DNA of 39,675 nucleotides from NCBI GenBank assembly GCA_964395065.1, contig CAYNAM010000009.1, forward strand, positions 1-39,675, in the 5' to 3' direction. Positions 24,832 through 32,939 of this stretch are shown in pieces (the first letter of the stretch is position 1; each line of letters begins with the position of its first letter). Source of the DNA: Entomomonas sp964395065 (lineage in GTDB: Bacteria > Pseudomonadota > Gammaproteobacteria > Pseudomonadales > Pseudomonadaceae). The notes beneath the pieces were generated by a model. The model was not told the origin of the DNA. It was given only the letters and a program-made list of their open reading frames with translations, and ran no database searches. A program made the translations under genes and the position numbers.

Positions 24832-25602
24832 TTAGCGTATAACGATACCTTGCTCAGCCATAAACGCTTTTGCCTCAGGAATAGTAAACTCAGCAAAATG
24901 AAAAATACTGGCTGCAAGTACTGCATCTGCTTTACCGTGAATGATACCATCAGCTAAGTGTTGTAAGTTGCCGACACCTCCAGATGCAATGACAGGGAGT
25001 GTAATCGCTTCACTAATAGCGCGAGTAACACCTAGGTCGAACCCCTTTTTCATGCCATCTTGGTCCATGCTAGTGAGAAGTATTTCTCCGGCTCCTAGTT
25101 CTTCCATTTTTTTTGCCCAAGCGATGGCATCAAGCCCTGTGGGTTTGCGACCACCATGGGTAAATATTTCCCAACGATCAGGCTCTCCTGCTATAGAAAC
25201 TTTTTTGGCGTCGATGGCGACTACAATGCATTGTGAGCCAAAGCGTTCAGCTGCCTCTTGAACAAACTCTGGATGAAAAACAGCCGCTGTATTTATGGAA
25301 ACTTTGTCTGCCCCAGCATTAAGCAAATTACGTATGTCCTCAAGATTTCTAACACCTCCACCTACTGTGAGAGGGATAAAGACCTCACTGGCCATTCTCT
25401 CTACAGTATGAAGTGTGGTATTACGATTATCTACAGATGCTGTGATATCTAAAAAAGTAATTTCATCGGCACCTTGTTCATTATAACGACGAGCAATTTC
25501 AACAGGGTCGCCTGCATCACGAATATTTTCGAATTTAACGCCTTTTACAACGCGACCATTATCAACGTCTAAACAGGGGATAATACGTTTTGCCAGTGCC
25601 AT
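24832..25602 (-). CDS. hisF: Imidazole glycerol phosphate synthase cyclase subunit
   Basis: 256 aa from ATG 25602 (MALAKRIIPCLDVDNGRVVKG), the normal HisF start; the longer frame to 25665 overlaps hisA and adds no homology. It is a TIM barrel with the two catalytic aspartates in CLDVDNGR (D11) and LTSMDQDGMKKGFD, and phosphate-binding GGGVR and ASGGVGN loops. With HisH it makes imidazole glycerol phosphate and AICAR from PRFAR. The hisA stop is 20 bases upstream. Confidence 0.95.
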   Translation of the reverse strand: MALAKRIIPCLDVDNGRVVKGVKFENIRDAGDPVEIARRYNEQGADEITFLDITASVDNRNTTLHTVERMASEVFIPLTVGGGVRNLEDIRNLLNAGADKVSINTAAVFHPEFVQEAAERFGSQCIVVAIDAKKVSIAGEPDRWEIFTHGGRKPTGLDAIAWAKKMEELGAGEILLTSMDQDGMKKGFDLGVTRAISEAITLPVIASGGVGNLQHLADGIIHGKADAVLAASIFHFAEFTIPEAKAFMAEQGIVIR

Positions 25603-25621
25603 GTTAAATGTTAACTCCAGA

Positions 25622-26362
25622 TTATTTTGTTTTATGCTTGTCACACAGTGCTTGAGCTGCTGCAAGATCTAAGGTATCTTCATAAAGTGCACGACCGGTG
25701 ATAACTCCTTTGATATTAGGCTGATTAGCATCAAGTAGTGCTTGGACATCATCAATAGTATGGATTCCACCAGACGCGATGATTGGGATTGATGTAGCTG
25801 CTGCTAATGCAGCGGTATGCTCTATGTTGCAGCCTTGTAACATCCCATCACGACTAATATCTGTATAGATAATTGAAGATACACCATAATCTTCAAAACG
25901 CTTAGCAATATCTTCAACACGGTGTGAGCTTATTTCTGCCCAGCCGTCAGTGGCAACCATTCCCTCTACTGCATCAATTCCTACTATGATTTTATCAGGG
26001 AAGTTATTGCAAGCTTCTTTAATAAAGTTAGGATCTTTTACGGCTTTAGTGCCAATGATGACATAGTTAACACCAGTCATTAAATATTCATCTATCGTTT
26101 CTAACGAACGAATACCGCCGCCAACTTGAATCGGTAAATCAGGGAACTTATGAGCAATTGCTTGTACAATAGGGGCGCTAACAGGTTTTCCTTCAAAGGC
26201 ACCGTTTAAGTCTACAAGATGTAGCCGTTTACAACCTGCATCTACCCATTTTGCAGCAACAGCAACGGGATCGTCAGAGAACACGGTAACATCAGTCATT
26301 TTACCTTGGCGTAATCTAACGCAGGCACCATCTTTTAAATCGATTGCAGGGATAACTAACAT
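25622..26362 (-). CDS. hisA: ProFAR isomerase
   Basis: 246 aa TIM barrel, close homologue and neighbour of HisF. The catalytic base is in PAIDLKDG (D8) and the acid in YTDISRDGMLQG; phosphate loops VGGGIRS and ASGGIHT are intact. It converts ProFAR to PRFAR, step four of histidine synthesis. AAGGTG precedes ATG 26362. Gene order hisB-hisH-hisA-hisF matches Pseudomonas. Confidence 0.96.
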   Translation of the reverse strand: MLVIPAIDLKDGACVRLRQGKMTDVTVFSDDPVAVAAKWVDAGCKRLHLVDLNGAFEGKPVSAPIVQAIAHKFPDLPIQVGGGIRSLETIDEYLMTGVNYVIIGTKAVKDPNFIKEACNNFPDKIIVGIDAVEGMVATDGWAEISSHRVEDIAKRFEDYGVSSIIYTDISRDGMLQGCNIEHTAALAAATSIPIIASGGIHTIDDVQALLDANQPNIKGVITGRALYEDTLDLAAAQALCDKHKTK

Positions 26363-26404
26363 AATTCACCTTTAAGTAATTTTTATCAGGACTGCGGTAG
26401 TGGT

Positions 26405-27046
26405 TTACCAACGACCATCCCAAGTAACGAAGTTCTGTAATAGTTGTAATCCATTGGTATGGCTTTTTTCTGGATGAAATTGTACTGCAAAGCAGGAGTC
26501 TTTTGCGACTGCTGCAGAAAAGTCAACGCCATAGTGTCCCAAGCCAACAAGTTGTTGTTGATTGGTTATTTGCGCATAATAACTGTGTACAAAATAAAAG
26601 CGACCATTATCTGGGATGTTATGCCATAGTGGATGGGGTAGGTTTTGTGTAACTTCATTCCAACCCATATGAGGCACCTTTAAACGTTCGCCATTGGCCT
26701 CGTGTAAATCTTTGCCAAAGAACTTTACATTACCCGAAAAAAGACCAATGCCATCAACTCCACCATTTTCCTCGCTGCTGTCAAAAAGGGCTTGCATTCC
26801 AACGCAGATACCAAGAAGAGGACGAGTACCGCTAATTTCTTTAACTAATGTATCAAATCCTAATCGGCGGATTTCTGACATACAGTCACGTATTGCCCCT
26901 ACGCCTGGGAAAACAACGCGATCAGCTTCTCTTATGATATTTGTATCGCTAGTAATTAAAACGTGGCCTGCGCCTACTTGTTCTAAAGCTTTTGCTACGG
27001 AGTGCAGGTTACCCATGCCATAATCAATAACAGCAACTGTTTGCAT
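26405..27046 (-). CDS. hisH: Imidazole glycerol phosphate synthase glutaminase subunit
   Basis: 213 aa class I glutamine amidotransferase. The nucleophile is the Cys of LLGICVGMQ, and the His-Glu pair is in VQFHPEKS. It supplies ammonia to HisF. I choose ATG 27046: it overlaps the hisB stop as TAATG, and the AAAGG ribosome site sits nine bases before it; the in-frame ATG at 27055 is part of that AAAGGATG sequence and is unlikely to be the start. The overlap suggests translational coupling to hisB. Confidence 0.95.
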   Translation of the reverse strand: MQTVAVIDYGMGNLHSVAKALEQVGAGHVLITSDTNIIREADRVVFPGVGAIRDCMSEIRRLGFDTLVKEISGTRPLLGICVGMQALFDSSEENGGVDGIGLFSGNVKFFGKDLHEANGERLKVPHMGWNEVTQNLPHPLWHNIPDNGRFYFVHSYYAQITNQQQLVGLGHYGVDFSAAVAKDSCFAVQFHPEKSHTNGLQLLQNFVTWDGRW

Positions 27047-27639
27047 TATAGACATCCTTTAGTCGATGGCACCTGTTCTGTCATTCTAGGATCTTGCTCA
27101 ATCGCCATACGTAAGGCACGACCAAAGGCCTTAAAAACAGTTTCTATTTGATGGTGAACATTAGCTCCCCGCAAATTATCAATATGCAGTGTTACTTTTG
27201 CATGATTCACAAAGCCTTGAAAAAATTCGCCAAATAGTTCTACGTCAAACTTACCTACAGTATCTTTTGTAAAGGGTACATTCATTTGTAAACCGGGGCG
27301 ACCAGAAAAATCAATGACGACGCGTGATAAAGCTTCATCAAGTGGAACGTAAGCATGACCATAACGACGAATACCTTTTTTGTCACCGACTGCTTTATTG
27401 AATGCCTCTCCAAGTGTAATGCCAATGTCCTCAACACTGTGGTGATCATCGATATGAGTATCTCCAATACACGTAATATCAAGATCAATTAAACCATGAC
27501 GTGCTATCTGGTCGAGCATGTGCTCAAGAAAAGGGATACCGGTATTAAAATTAGCTTTACCCGTACCGTCAAGATTTACAGAGGCTGTTATTTTTGTTTC
27601 ATTTGTATTACGAGTAACAGTTATGCTACGCTCAACCAT
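27046..27639 (-). CDS. hisB: Imidazoleglycerol-phosphate dehydratase (monofunctional)
   Basis: 197 aa, the monofunctional form without the N-terminal phosphatase of enteric HisB. The metal-binding repeats are clear: FLEHMLDQIARHG, DDHHSVEDIGI, then FVNHAKVTLH and GANVHHQIETVFKAFGRAL. It removes water from imidazole glycerol phosphate (step six of the pathway). It is the first gene of the cluster; its stop shares a base with the hisH start. Confidence 0.96.
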   Translation of the reverse strand: MVERSITVTRNTNETKITASVNLDGTGKANFNTGIPFLEHMLDQIARHGLIDLDITCIGDTHIDDHHSVEDIGITLGEAFNKAVGDKKGIRRYGHAYVPLDEALSRVVIDFSGRPGLQMNVPFTKDTVGKFDVELFGEFFQGFVNHAKVTLHIDNLRGANVHHQIETVFKAFGRALRMAIEQDPRMTEQVPSTKGCL

Positions 27640-27774
27640 TGTTGCTCCAACTAGTCATATAAAAATTTATTATAACGAAATGTTAAAATAAATACGCGGT
27701 TAGACTAAAAAATATAGAATAATAAGGTTAACATACTATACTGTATAGCAAACCGCTTTGAAATGGAAAAAATT

Positions 27775-29988
27775 ATGAAAGCACTAAAATATATTTGTTA
27801 CTTTATTATAGGAATTGTCCTGTTAATATTAGCGTTGTTCGCTTGTTTGGTACTCTTTTTTAACCCAAATAATTACAAGAGTCAAATTGAGACACTTGTT
27901 AAAGAGCAAGCGAATATAGAGTTAAATATTGATGGTGACATAAATTGGACATTTTATCCGTGGTTAGGTATATCTATTCAAAATACCAGTGCAGCCAGTA
28001 TAGATACGCCAGACAAACCATTTGCTAAAATTAAAGAGTTAGATTTGTCTGTGAAATTGATGCCTTTGTTTAAAGGCGAGATTCAAATGAACGACATTAA
28101 TATCAATGGCCTTACCATTGACTTAGAAAAAGATGCTAAAGGCAAGACAAATTGGGATAAAGTAGGTGAAACAGCTATGGCTGAAAATGCACCGACTAAA
28201 AAAGATGAGCCTAAAGAAAAGAAAAAAGATACTGATACGAGCAATATAAATTTAAATGTTAATAGCGTGACAGTTAACGAAACAAAAATCATTTATAAAG
28301 ATGCACAAGCAGGTCAGGATTATCAAGTTAACAATGTTCATTTATCAACAGGCCCCATTGTTATAGGTCAACCCGTTATTATTAAATTAGGTGCTAACTT
28401 TAATAGCGCACAACCTAAGTTATCGACTACTATTAATTTAGAAACCACAGTAGCTTATGATCTCGATGCGCAACGCTATGAAGCTAAAGACCTTAATTTG
28501 ACCAGTAACATATCAGGTGATATGTTTAATGGCAAAACAGCTAAATTTACAGCCAGAGGCGAATTAATAGCGGATCTTAAAGCCAATACAGCCGCATGGA
28601 ATAAATTACGTTTAACATTAGATGATCTAAAATTAAGTGGTAATATTAAAGCAACGGAAATTACAGGCAACAATCCTGCTGTAAAAGGGACGTTAACAGC
28701 GGATACCTTTAACTTGCGCGCAGTATTAACAGACATTGGTATTAGCTTACCAGCGATGGCTGATAGCAAAGCATTAACTCAGGTTGGGTTCTCAACAAAC
28801 TTATCAGGTTCAACTAAAGCAGTGGCTTTAAATGATTTAAAAGTTAAGCTTGATTCAACAAACTTTACAGGAAGTGTTGCTGTTACAGATTTAGCAAAAC
28901 AAGCGATTAAAGTTCAGCTAAATGGTGATAGCATTAATGTGGATAACTACTTACCTCCAGTAGTGGCTTCAAAACAGGACACAAAAACAACAACCACAAC
29001 AACAGGACAAGGTAAAACAGTTACTGTCAATCAGCCAACATGGAGCACTGATCCTCTATTTGATCCTAAAAGTCTGCGTGGTTTGAATATTGATGCTGAC
29101 TTTAGCGTTAACCAACTCATAGTAAAAAAATTACCTTGGCAGGGGTTTAATGTGAAACTTACTGCTAAAAATGGAGTAATTAACCTGCAAAATGCAGGAG
29201 GTAAGTTGTTTAATGGCACTGTAAATGTAAAAGCATCTCTTAATGCAAGTACCAGTACGCCACAAATAATGTTACAGCCAACAGTGAGCAATTTACCGAT
29301 TGATAAATTATTGACTAACCAAGAAATAAAAGATGTACCTATTCGTGGTATTTTTAATCTAAATGGTAATTTACGTACAGTAGGGCTAAGCGAAGCCAGT
29401 TTGATTAAAAACTTAAATGGTACGGCTAATTTCTCCGTTAATGATGGTGCGTTAGTGGGGGAGAATTTCGAGTATCAAGTGTGTAAAGCTGTTGCATTAG
29501 TAAGAAAGCAAACACTAACTTCACAGTTCAACCGTACAGAAACCAAGTTTAAGCAACTAAAGGGATCACTTAATTTTACCAATGGCATAGCAAGCAACCA
29601 AGACCTAACCATTGTTGTTGCAGGTTTTGACGCAAAAGGTAAGGGAACCTTCAACCTACAAACCATGATGGTAGACTATAAAATAGGCCTAGCGTTAACA
29701 GGTGAGCAGGAAGTAGGTGGTGATGCAGCCTGTAAAGTAAATAAGGATGTGGCGGGTATAGATTTTCCATTGCTTTGTAAGGGTTCCGTACTTGCAGGTG
29801 GTAACTTATGTGGTATAGATACCTCGGCAATAGGTCAAATGGCATTGGATGTAGGTAAGGCCAAAGCCAAAGAAGAAATTAATAAAGCGCTTGATAAAGA
29901 AAAAGAAAAACTTAACCAAAAACTTGAAGAAAAATTAGGTGATAAAGCACCTAATGTAAAAGGGCTTTTAAAAGGTATTTTAAAATAG
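27775..29988 (+). CDS. AsmA-family envelope protein
   Basis: 737 aa from ATG 27775 (GGA just upstream; the ATG at 27763 has no ribosome site). One N-terminal membrane helix (about residues 5-29) is followed by a large periplasmic part. The AsmA N-terminal motif is present (NPNNYKSQIETLVKEQANIELNIDGDINWTFYPWLGI split over residues 32-66), as is the C-terminal AsmA repeat region (LNGTANFSVNDGALVGENFEY). AsmA-like proteins form long beta-groove structures linked to lipid transport and outer-membrane assembly. A low-complexity KKDEPKEKKKDTD linker and a Lys/Glu-rich C-terminus are visible. It is followed by mutY with a one-base overlap, as in Pseudomonas. Confidence 0.9.
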   Translation: MKALKYICYFIIGIVLLILALFACLVLFFNPNNYKSQIETLVKEQANIELNIDGDINWTFYPWLGISIQNTSAASIDTPDKPFAKIKELDLSVKLMPLFKGEIQMNDININGLTIDLEKDAKGKTNWDKVGETAMAENAPTKKDEPKEKKKDTDTSNINLNVNSVTVNETKIIYKDAQAGQDYQVNNVHLSTGPIVIGQPVIIKLGANFNSAQPKLSTTINLETTVAYDLDAQRYEAKDLNLTSNISGDMFNGKTAKFTARGELIADLKANTAAWNKLRLTLDDLKLSGNIKATEITGNNPAVKGTLTADTFNLRAVLTDIGISLPAMADSKALTQVGFSTNLSGSTKAVALNDLKVKLDSTNFTGSVAVTDLAKQAIKVQLNGDSINVDNYLPPVVASKQDTKTTTTTTGQGKTVTVNQPTWSTDPLFDPKSLRGLNIDADFSVNQLIVKKLPWQGFNVKLTAKNGVINLQNAGGKLFNGTVNVKASLNASTSTPQIMLQPTVSNLPIDKLLTNQEIKDVPIRGIFNLNGNLRTVGLSEASLIKNLNGTANFSVNDGALVGENFEYQVCKAVALVRKQTLTSQFNRTETKFKQLKGSLNFTNGIASNQDLTIVVAGFDAKGKGTFNLQTMMVDYKIGLALTGEQEVGGDAACKVNKDVAGIDFPLLCKGSVLAGGNLCGIDTSAIGQMALDVGKAKAKEEINKALDKEKEKLNQKLEEKLGDKAPNVKGLLKGILK

Positions 29989-31025
29989 TGATTGAAAAAC
30001 CTTTTGCTGAAAAGGTGCTTGCGTGGTATGAACAACATGGACGTAAGCACCTTCCTTGGCAACAAGATATTACCCCCTATAAAGTTTGGGTTTCTGAAAT
30101 TATGCTACAGCAAACCCAAGTTTCTACCGTCATCAATTACTTCTCACGCTTTATGGAAGCTCTGCCAACGATCGAATCATTGGCAGAAGCTCCTCAAGAT
30201 GAAGTTTTACACCTATGGACTGGCCTTGGTTATTACACCCGAGCACGTAATCTACAAAAAACAGCACAAATCATCCAGCATGAATACCAAGGAAATTTTC
30301 CTGATACACTAGAAGCTCTAATCAAGCTTCCAGGTATCGGTCGCTCAACAGCAGGAGCTATATTAAGCTTGAGTATGAACCAGCGAGCGCCTATTTTAGA
30401 CGGTAACGTAAAGCGTGTTTTATGTCGCTATTTCGCTATAGAGGGTTACCCTGGGGATGCTAAAGTTTCCAATAAATTATGGCAGTTAGCAGAAGATTTA
30501 ACGCCTTATGAGCGTGTTAATCATTACACACAAGCTATGATGGATATAGGTGCTACTGTTTGCACGCGTAGTAAGCCAATTTGCCTTATTTGTCCTGTGC
30601 AAACTGATTGCCAAGCAAGAAAGTGTGATAGTGTTACAGATTATCCTCATCCTAAGCCCAAAAAAGAATTACCTAAAAAGCAAACGATCATGCCTCTATT
30701 TAAGTGTCAAAATAGCGTATTGCTTTATCAACGTCCTAATACAGGGATTTGGGCTGGGTTATGGAGTTTACCTGAATTAGAAAACTATGATGAGATTGAA
30801 AAATATGCAAGGCAACAAGGTTTGCATATTATTAAGCAAAAGCCATTAGAAAAATTAATACATACCTTTAGCCATTTTCAACTGACCATAGAAGCATATC
30901 TTATTGATGTAGAGCAGTTAACGAACAGCCTAGCTGAAAACCATAAAATTTGGTATAACTTGATAGAGCCACAACGGTTAGGTCTTGCAGCCCCAATAAA
31001 AGAATTATTAACGAAAGTAATTTAG
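29988..31025 (+). CDS. mutY: Adenine DNA glycosylase
   Basis: 345 aa. It starts at GTG 29988, overlapping the asmA stop as TAGTG. HhH-GPD glycosylase: catalytic E37 in SEIMLQQTQV, the helix-hairpin-helix KLPGIGRSTAGAI and D138 in LDGNVKR. The [4Fe-4S] cluster is C192, C199, C202 and C208. The C-terminal NUDIX-like domain (from about residue 225, GIWAGLWSLPE) recognises 8-oxoguanine. It removes adenine mispaired with 8-oxoG. Full length, no defects. yggX follows 16 bases later. Confidence 0.96.
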   Translation: MIEKPFAEKVLAWYEQHGRKHLPWQQDITPYKVWVSEIMLQQTQVSTVINYFSRFMEALPTIESLAEAPQDEVLHLWTGLGYYTRARNLQKTAQIIQHEYQGNFPDTLEALIKLPGIGRSTAGAILSLSMNQRAPILDGNVKRVLCRYFAIEGYPGDAKVSNKLWQLAEDLTPYERVNHYTQAMMDIGATVCTRSKPICLICPVQTDCQARKCDSVTDYPHPKPKKELPKKQTIMPLFKCQNSVLLYQRPNTGIWAGLWSLPELENYDEIEKYARQQGLHIIKQKPLEKLIHTFSHFQLTIEAYLIDVEQLTNSLAENHKIWYNLIEPQRLGLAAPIKELLTKVI

Positions 31026-31041
31026 AACATAGGAGTACACA

Positions 31042-31314
31042 ATGTCTCGCATGGTTTTTTGTCGTAAATACAAACAAGAGTTAGAAGGACTAAGCGCTCC
31101 ACCGTATCCCGGTGCTAAAGGGCAAGATATTTACGAGCATATCTCTAAAAAAGCTTGGGATGAGTGGATTAAAGAGCAAACCATGCTCATTAATGAAAAG
31201 CACTTAAACATGATGAATGCAGAACACCGCAAGTTTTTACAAGAGCAGATGGATAAATTCTTCATGGGCGCAGATTATGAAAAAGCACAAGGATATGTTC
31301 CAACTAAAGATTAA
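31042..31314 (+). CDS. yggX: Fe(2+)-trafficking protein YggX
   Basis: 90 aa, full length. The family start MSRMVFCRKYKQELEGL with the conserved C7, then PPYPGAKGQDIYEHISKKAW and the C-terminal AEHRKFLQEQMDKFF are all present. YggX helps protect iron-sulfur clusters and is thought to handle labile iron; its place after mutY, itself an FeS enzyme, is conserved in gammaproteobacteria. AGGAG precedes ATG 31042. Confidence 0.96.
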   Translation: MSRMVFCRKYKQELEGLSAPPYPGAKGQDIYEHISKKAWDEWIKEQTMLINEKHLNMMNAEHRKFLQEQMDKFFMGADYEKAQGYVPTKD

Positions 31315-31379
31315 ATAATTATTTTTTAATCTGATGCTTGACATTAGGTGCTAAAAACAGTTTAATAGCCACCCACAGC

Positions 31380-31455
31380 GCTCGGATAGCTCAGTCGGTA
31401 GAGCAGAGGATTGAAAATCCTCGTGTCGACGGTTCGATTCCGCCTCCGAGCACCA
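31380..31455 (+). tRNA. tRNA-Phe (anticodon GAA)
   Basis: 76 bases including encoded CCA. Acceptor GCTCGGA/TCCGAGC, D stem GCTC/GAGC, anticodon stem GAGGA/TCCTC around TTGAAAA (GAA anticodon), T loop TTCGATT. The T stem GACGG/CCGCC has one A-C mismatch at 50-64. The position after yggX matches Pseudomonas. Confidence 0.97.
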
Positions 31456-31460
31456 TATAT

Positions 31461-31494
31461 AAAGCCTAGTTAATTGATTTAACTAGGCTTTTTT
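31461..31494 (+). terminator. Terminator after tRNA-Phe
   Basis: AAAGCCTAGTTAA and its near-complement ending AACTAGGCTTTTTT form a 12-bp stem six bases after the tRNA, followed by a T run. Confidence 0.85.
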
Positions 31495-31551
31495 ATTGGC
31501 TAATATTTTTTATACCCTCTTATGTACCCCCATTATAAATTATTACCAGCT

Positions 31552-31954
31552 TTATTCTGGCCTAACATCGGGGTTATCGGCATCGTAGCCTTGGGTCGGA
31601 TGACGGGGCAAGGGATGGTCTTTCATTAAGTTAGGAAATGTTATCCCTTTGTTTGCATCTAATTGCCTATCGAGTTCTAGATAAAAAGCAGCTTNNNNNN
31701 NNNNNNNNNNNNNNNNNNNNNNNNNNNNNNNNNNNNNNNNNNNNNNNNNNNNNNNNNNNNNNNNNNNNNNNNNNNNNNNNNNNNNNNNNNNNNNCGGCCT
31801 CGGGGTCTAGTGGTGGATTATGGTCTTTTTCTAAGGCACAGGTATAAGGAGGTGGTGGCGTGAACGCTTTGAGCGTATCGTTTTTTTTCTCACAGGCGAT
31901 TAAAAAGATCGCACAGGTTATGATGAGTAACGATTTAATCGTAAACTTAAACAT
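31552..31954 (-). CDS. Sel1-repeat T6SS immunity lipoprotein, second copy, interrupted by assembly gap
   Basis: Start 31954: MFKFTIKSLLIITCAIFLIAC is a lipoprotein signal with the lipidated Cys at residue 21, then PYTCALEKDHNPPLDPEA, as in the complete neighbour at 31983-32939. A run of exactly 100 N (31695-31794) follows. Beyond it the frame that matches the neighbour reads AAFYLELDRQLDANKG and ends GYDADNPDVRPE with a stop at 31552. Both flanks of the gap match the neighbour, in which the corresponding interval is 645 bases, so the gene is probably intact and the gap an unresolved near-repeat. The N run does not preserve the frame. GGAGTGGAG precedes the start. It is the last gene of the vgrG-effector-immunity operon. 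Confidence 0.8.
31695..31794. other. 100-N assembly gap
   Basis: Exactly 100 undetermined bases, the usual placeholder for a gap of unknown size. The flanks match positions 32121-32128 and 32774 onward of the neighbouring gene copy, so about 645 bases are probably missing here. Confidence 0.95.
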
Positions 31955-31982
31955 AGCGTGTCTCCACTCCTCACATGAGCAT

Positions 31983-32939
31983 TTATTCCGTTGGTCTCAC
32001 ATCGGGGTTATCGGCATCGTAGCCTTGGGTCGGATGACGGGGCAAGGGGTGGTCTTTCATTAGCTTAGGAAAGGTTATCCCTTTGTTTGCATCTAATTGC
32101 CTATCGAGTTCTAGATAAAAAGCAGCTTGCTCTGGGTCAGGAATATAGCCGAGGTTATACACGGGCGCTGGGTTTTCTAAAAACATATCTTTTAACACCA
32201 TCATTGCATCTTTACTGCCTAATGATGCAGCTTTTTGATAGTAATAGGCAGCTAGTGCCTTATTATCTTTAGCTACTTCATAAAACTGTGCTACTTCGAT
32301 AAGCGCCTTAGTATTGTCTTGCTTACCCGCACATTTAAAATACTGCTCAGCGATATCATAGCGTTGTTCGCCACGGGGTAAGCTAAAGGCATAGTAGTTG
32401 CCCCTACTGGTCAAGGCTAGCGGATAACCTAGCTCAACGGCTTTACCAAAGTACAAGGCTGCACTTTTTTTATCGGCATCACGCACATAACCGTTGTTGA
32501 TGTCCATGGCAAAGGTGTAATAACCCAGAGGCACTTCGAGCTTAACCATTTGATAATGTAAGGCAACCATTTTATCGGTATCTTTTTTGACTGCGGTTGG
32601 GTAATCAGCTTTATCGCCTTTTTGATATTTACCCGTCATGTAGATACGAGCTAAATTATACATGGCTTTCCAGTGATTTTTCTCAATGGCTTTTTCATAC
32701 AATCGAATAATATTAGGCCAGTTTTTAACCCCTCTTGCCTTAGATAATGCTACCGCTTCTTTAAAATATTTATCGGCCTCGGGGTCTAGTGGTGGATTAT
32801 GGTCTTTTTCTAAGGCACAGGTATAAGGTTTTGCAGTCATGGGAGTTACTTCCGTAAAGGGTTTATCTTTTTTTTCACAGGCGATCAGGGCTATTGTGCA
32901 GGCGAATATAAGTAGTGGCTTAATCATAAGCTTCAGCAT
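31983..32939 (-). CDS. Sel1-repeat lipoprotein, probable Tli5-type immunity protein
   Basis: 318 aa from ATG 32939, preceded by GGAGA; the frame from 32981 lies further inside the effector gene. The signal (IFACTIALIAC, lipidated Cys 21) predicts a periplasm-facing lipoprotein. The mature part has several Sel1/TPR-like units (IIRLYEKAIEKNHWKAMYNL, AALYFGKAVELGYPLAL, ALAAYYYQKAASLGSKDAM). Its start overlaps the end of the phospholipase gene by 20 bases. In P. aeruginosa the PldB (Tle5b) effector is followed by Sel1-repeat immunity proteins in the periplasm (PA5086-PA5088); the layout here is the same, so it likely protects against the effector encoded upstream. Confidence 0.87.
   Translation of the reverse strand: MLKLMIKPLLIFACTIALIACEKKDKPFTEVTPMTAKPYTCALEKDHNPPLDPEADKYFKEAVALSKARGVKNWPNIIRLYEKAIEKNHWKAMYNLARIYMTGKYQKGDKADYPTAVKKDTDKMVALHYQMVKLEVPLGYYTFAMDINNGYVRDADKKSAALYFGKAVELGYPLALTSRGNYYAFSLPRGEQRYDIAEQYFKCAGKQDNTKALIEVAQFYEVAKDNKALAAYYYQKAASLGSKDAMMVLKDMFLENPAPVYNLGYIPDPEQAAFYLELDRQLDANKGITFPKLMKDHPLPRHPTQGYDADNPDVRPTE

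Noticed and set aside
31638..31847. Plus-strand frame across the N run
   Set aside because: It consists mainly of undetermined residues and is antisense to the broken immunity gene.
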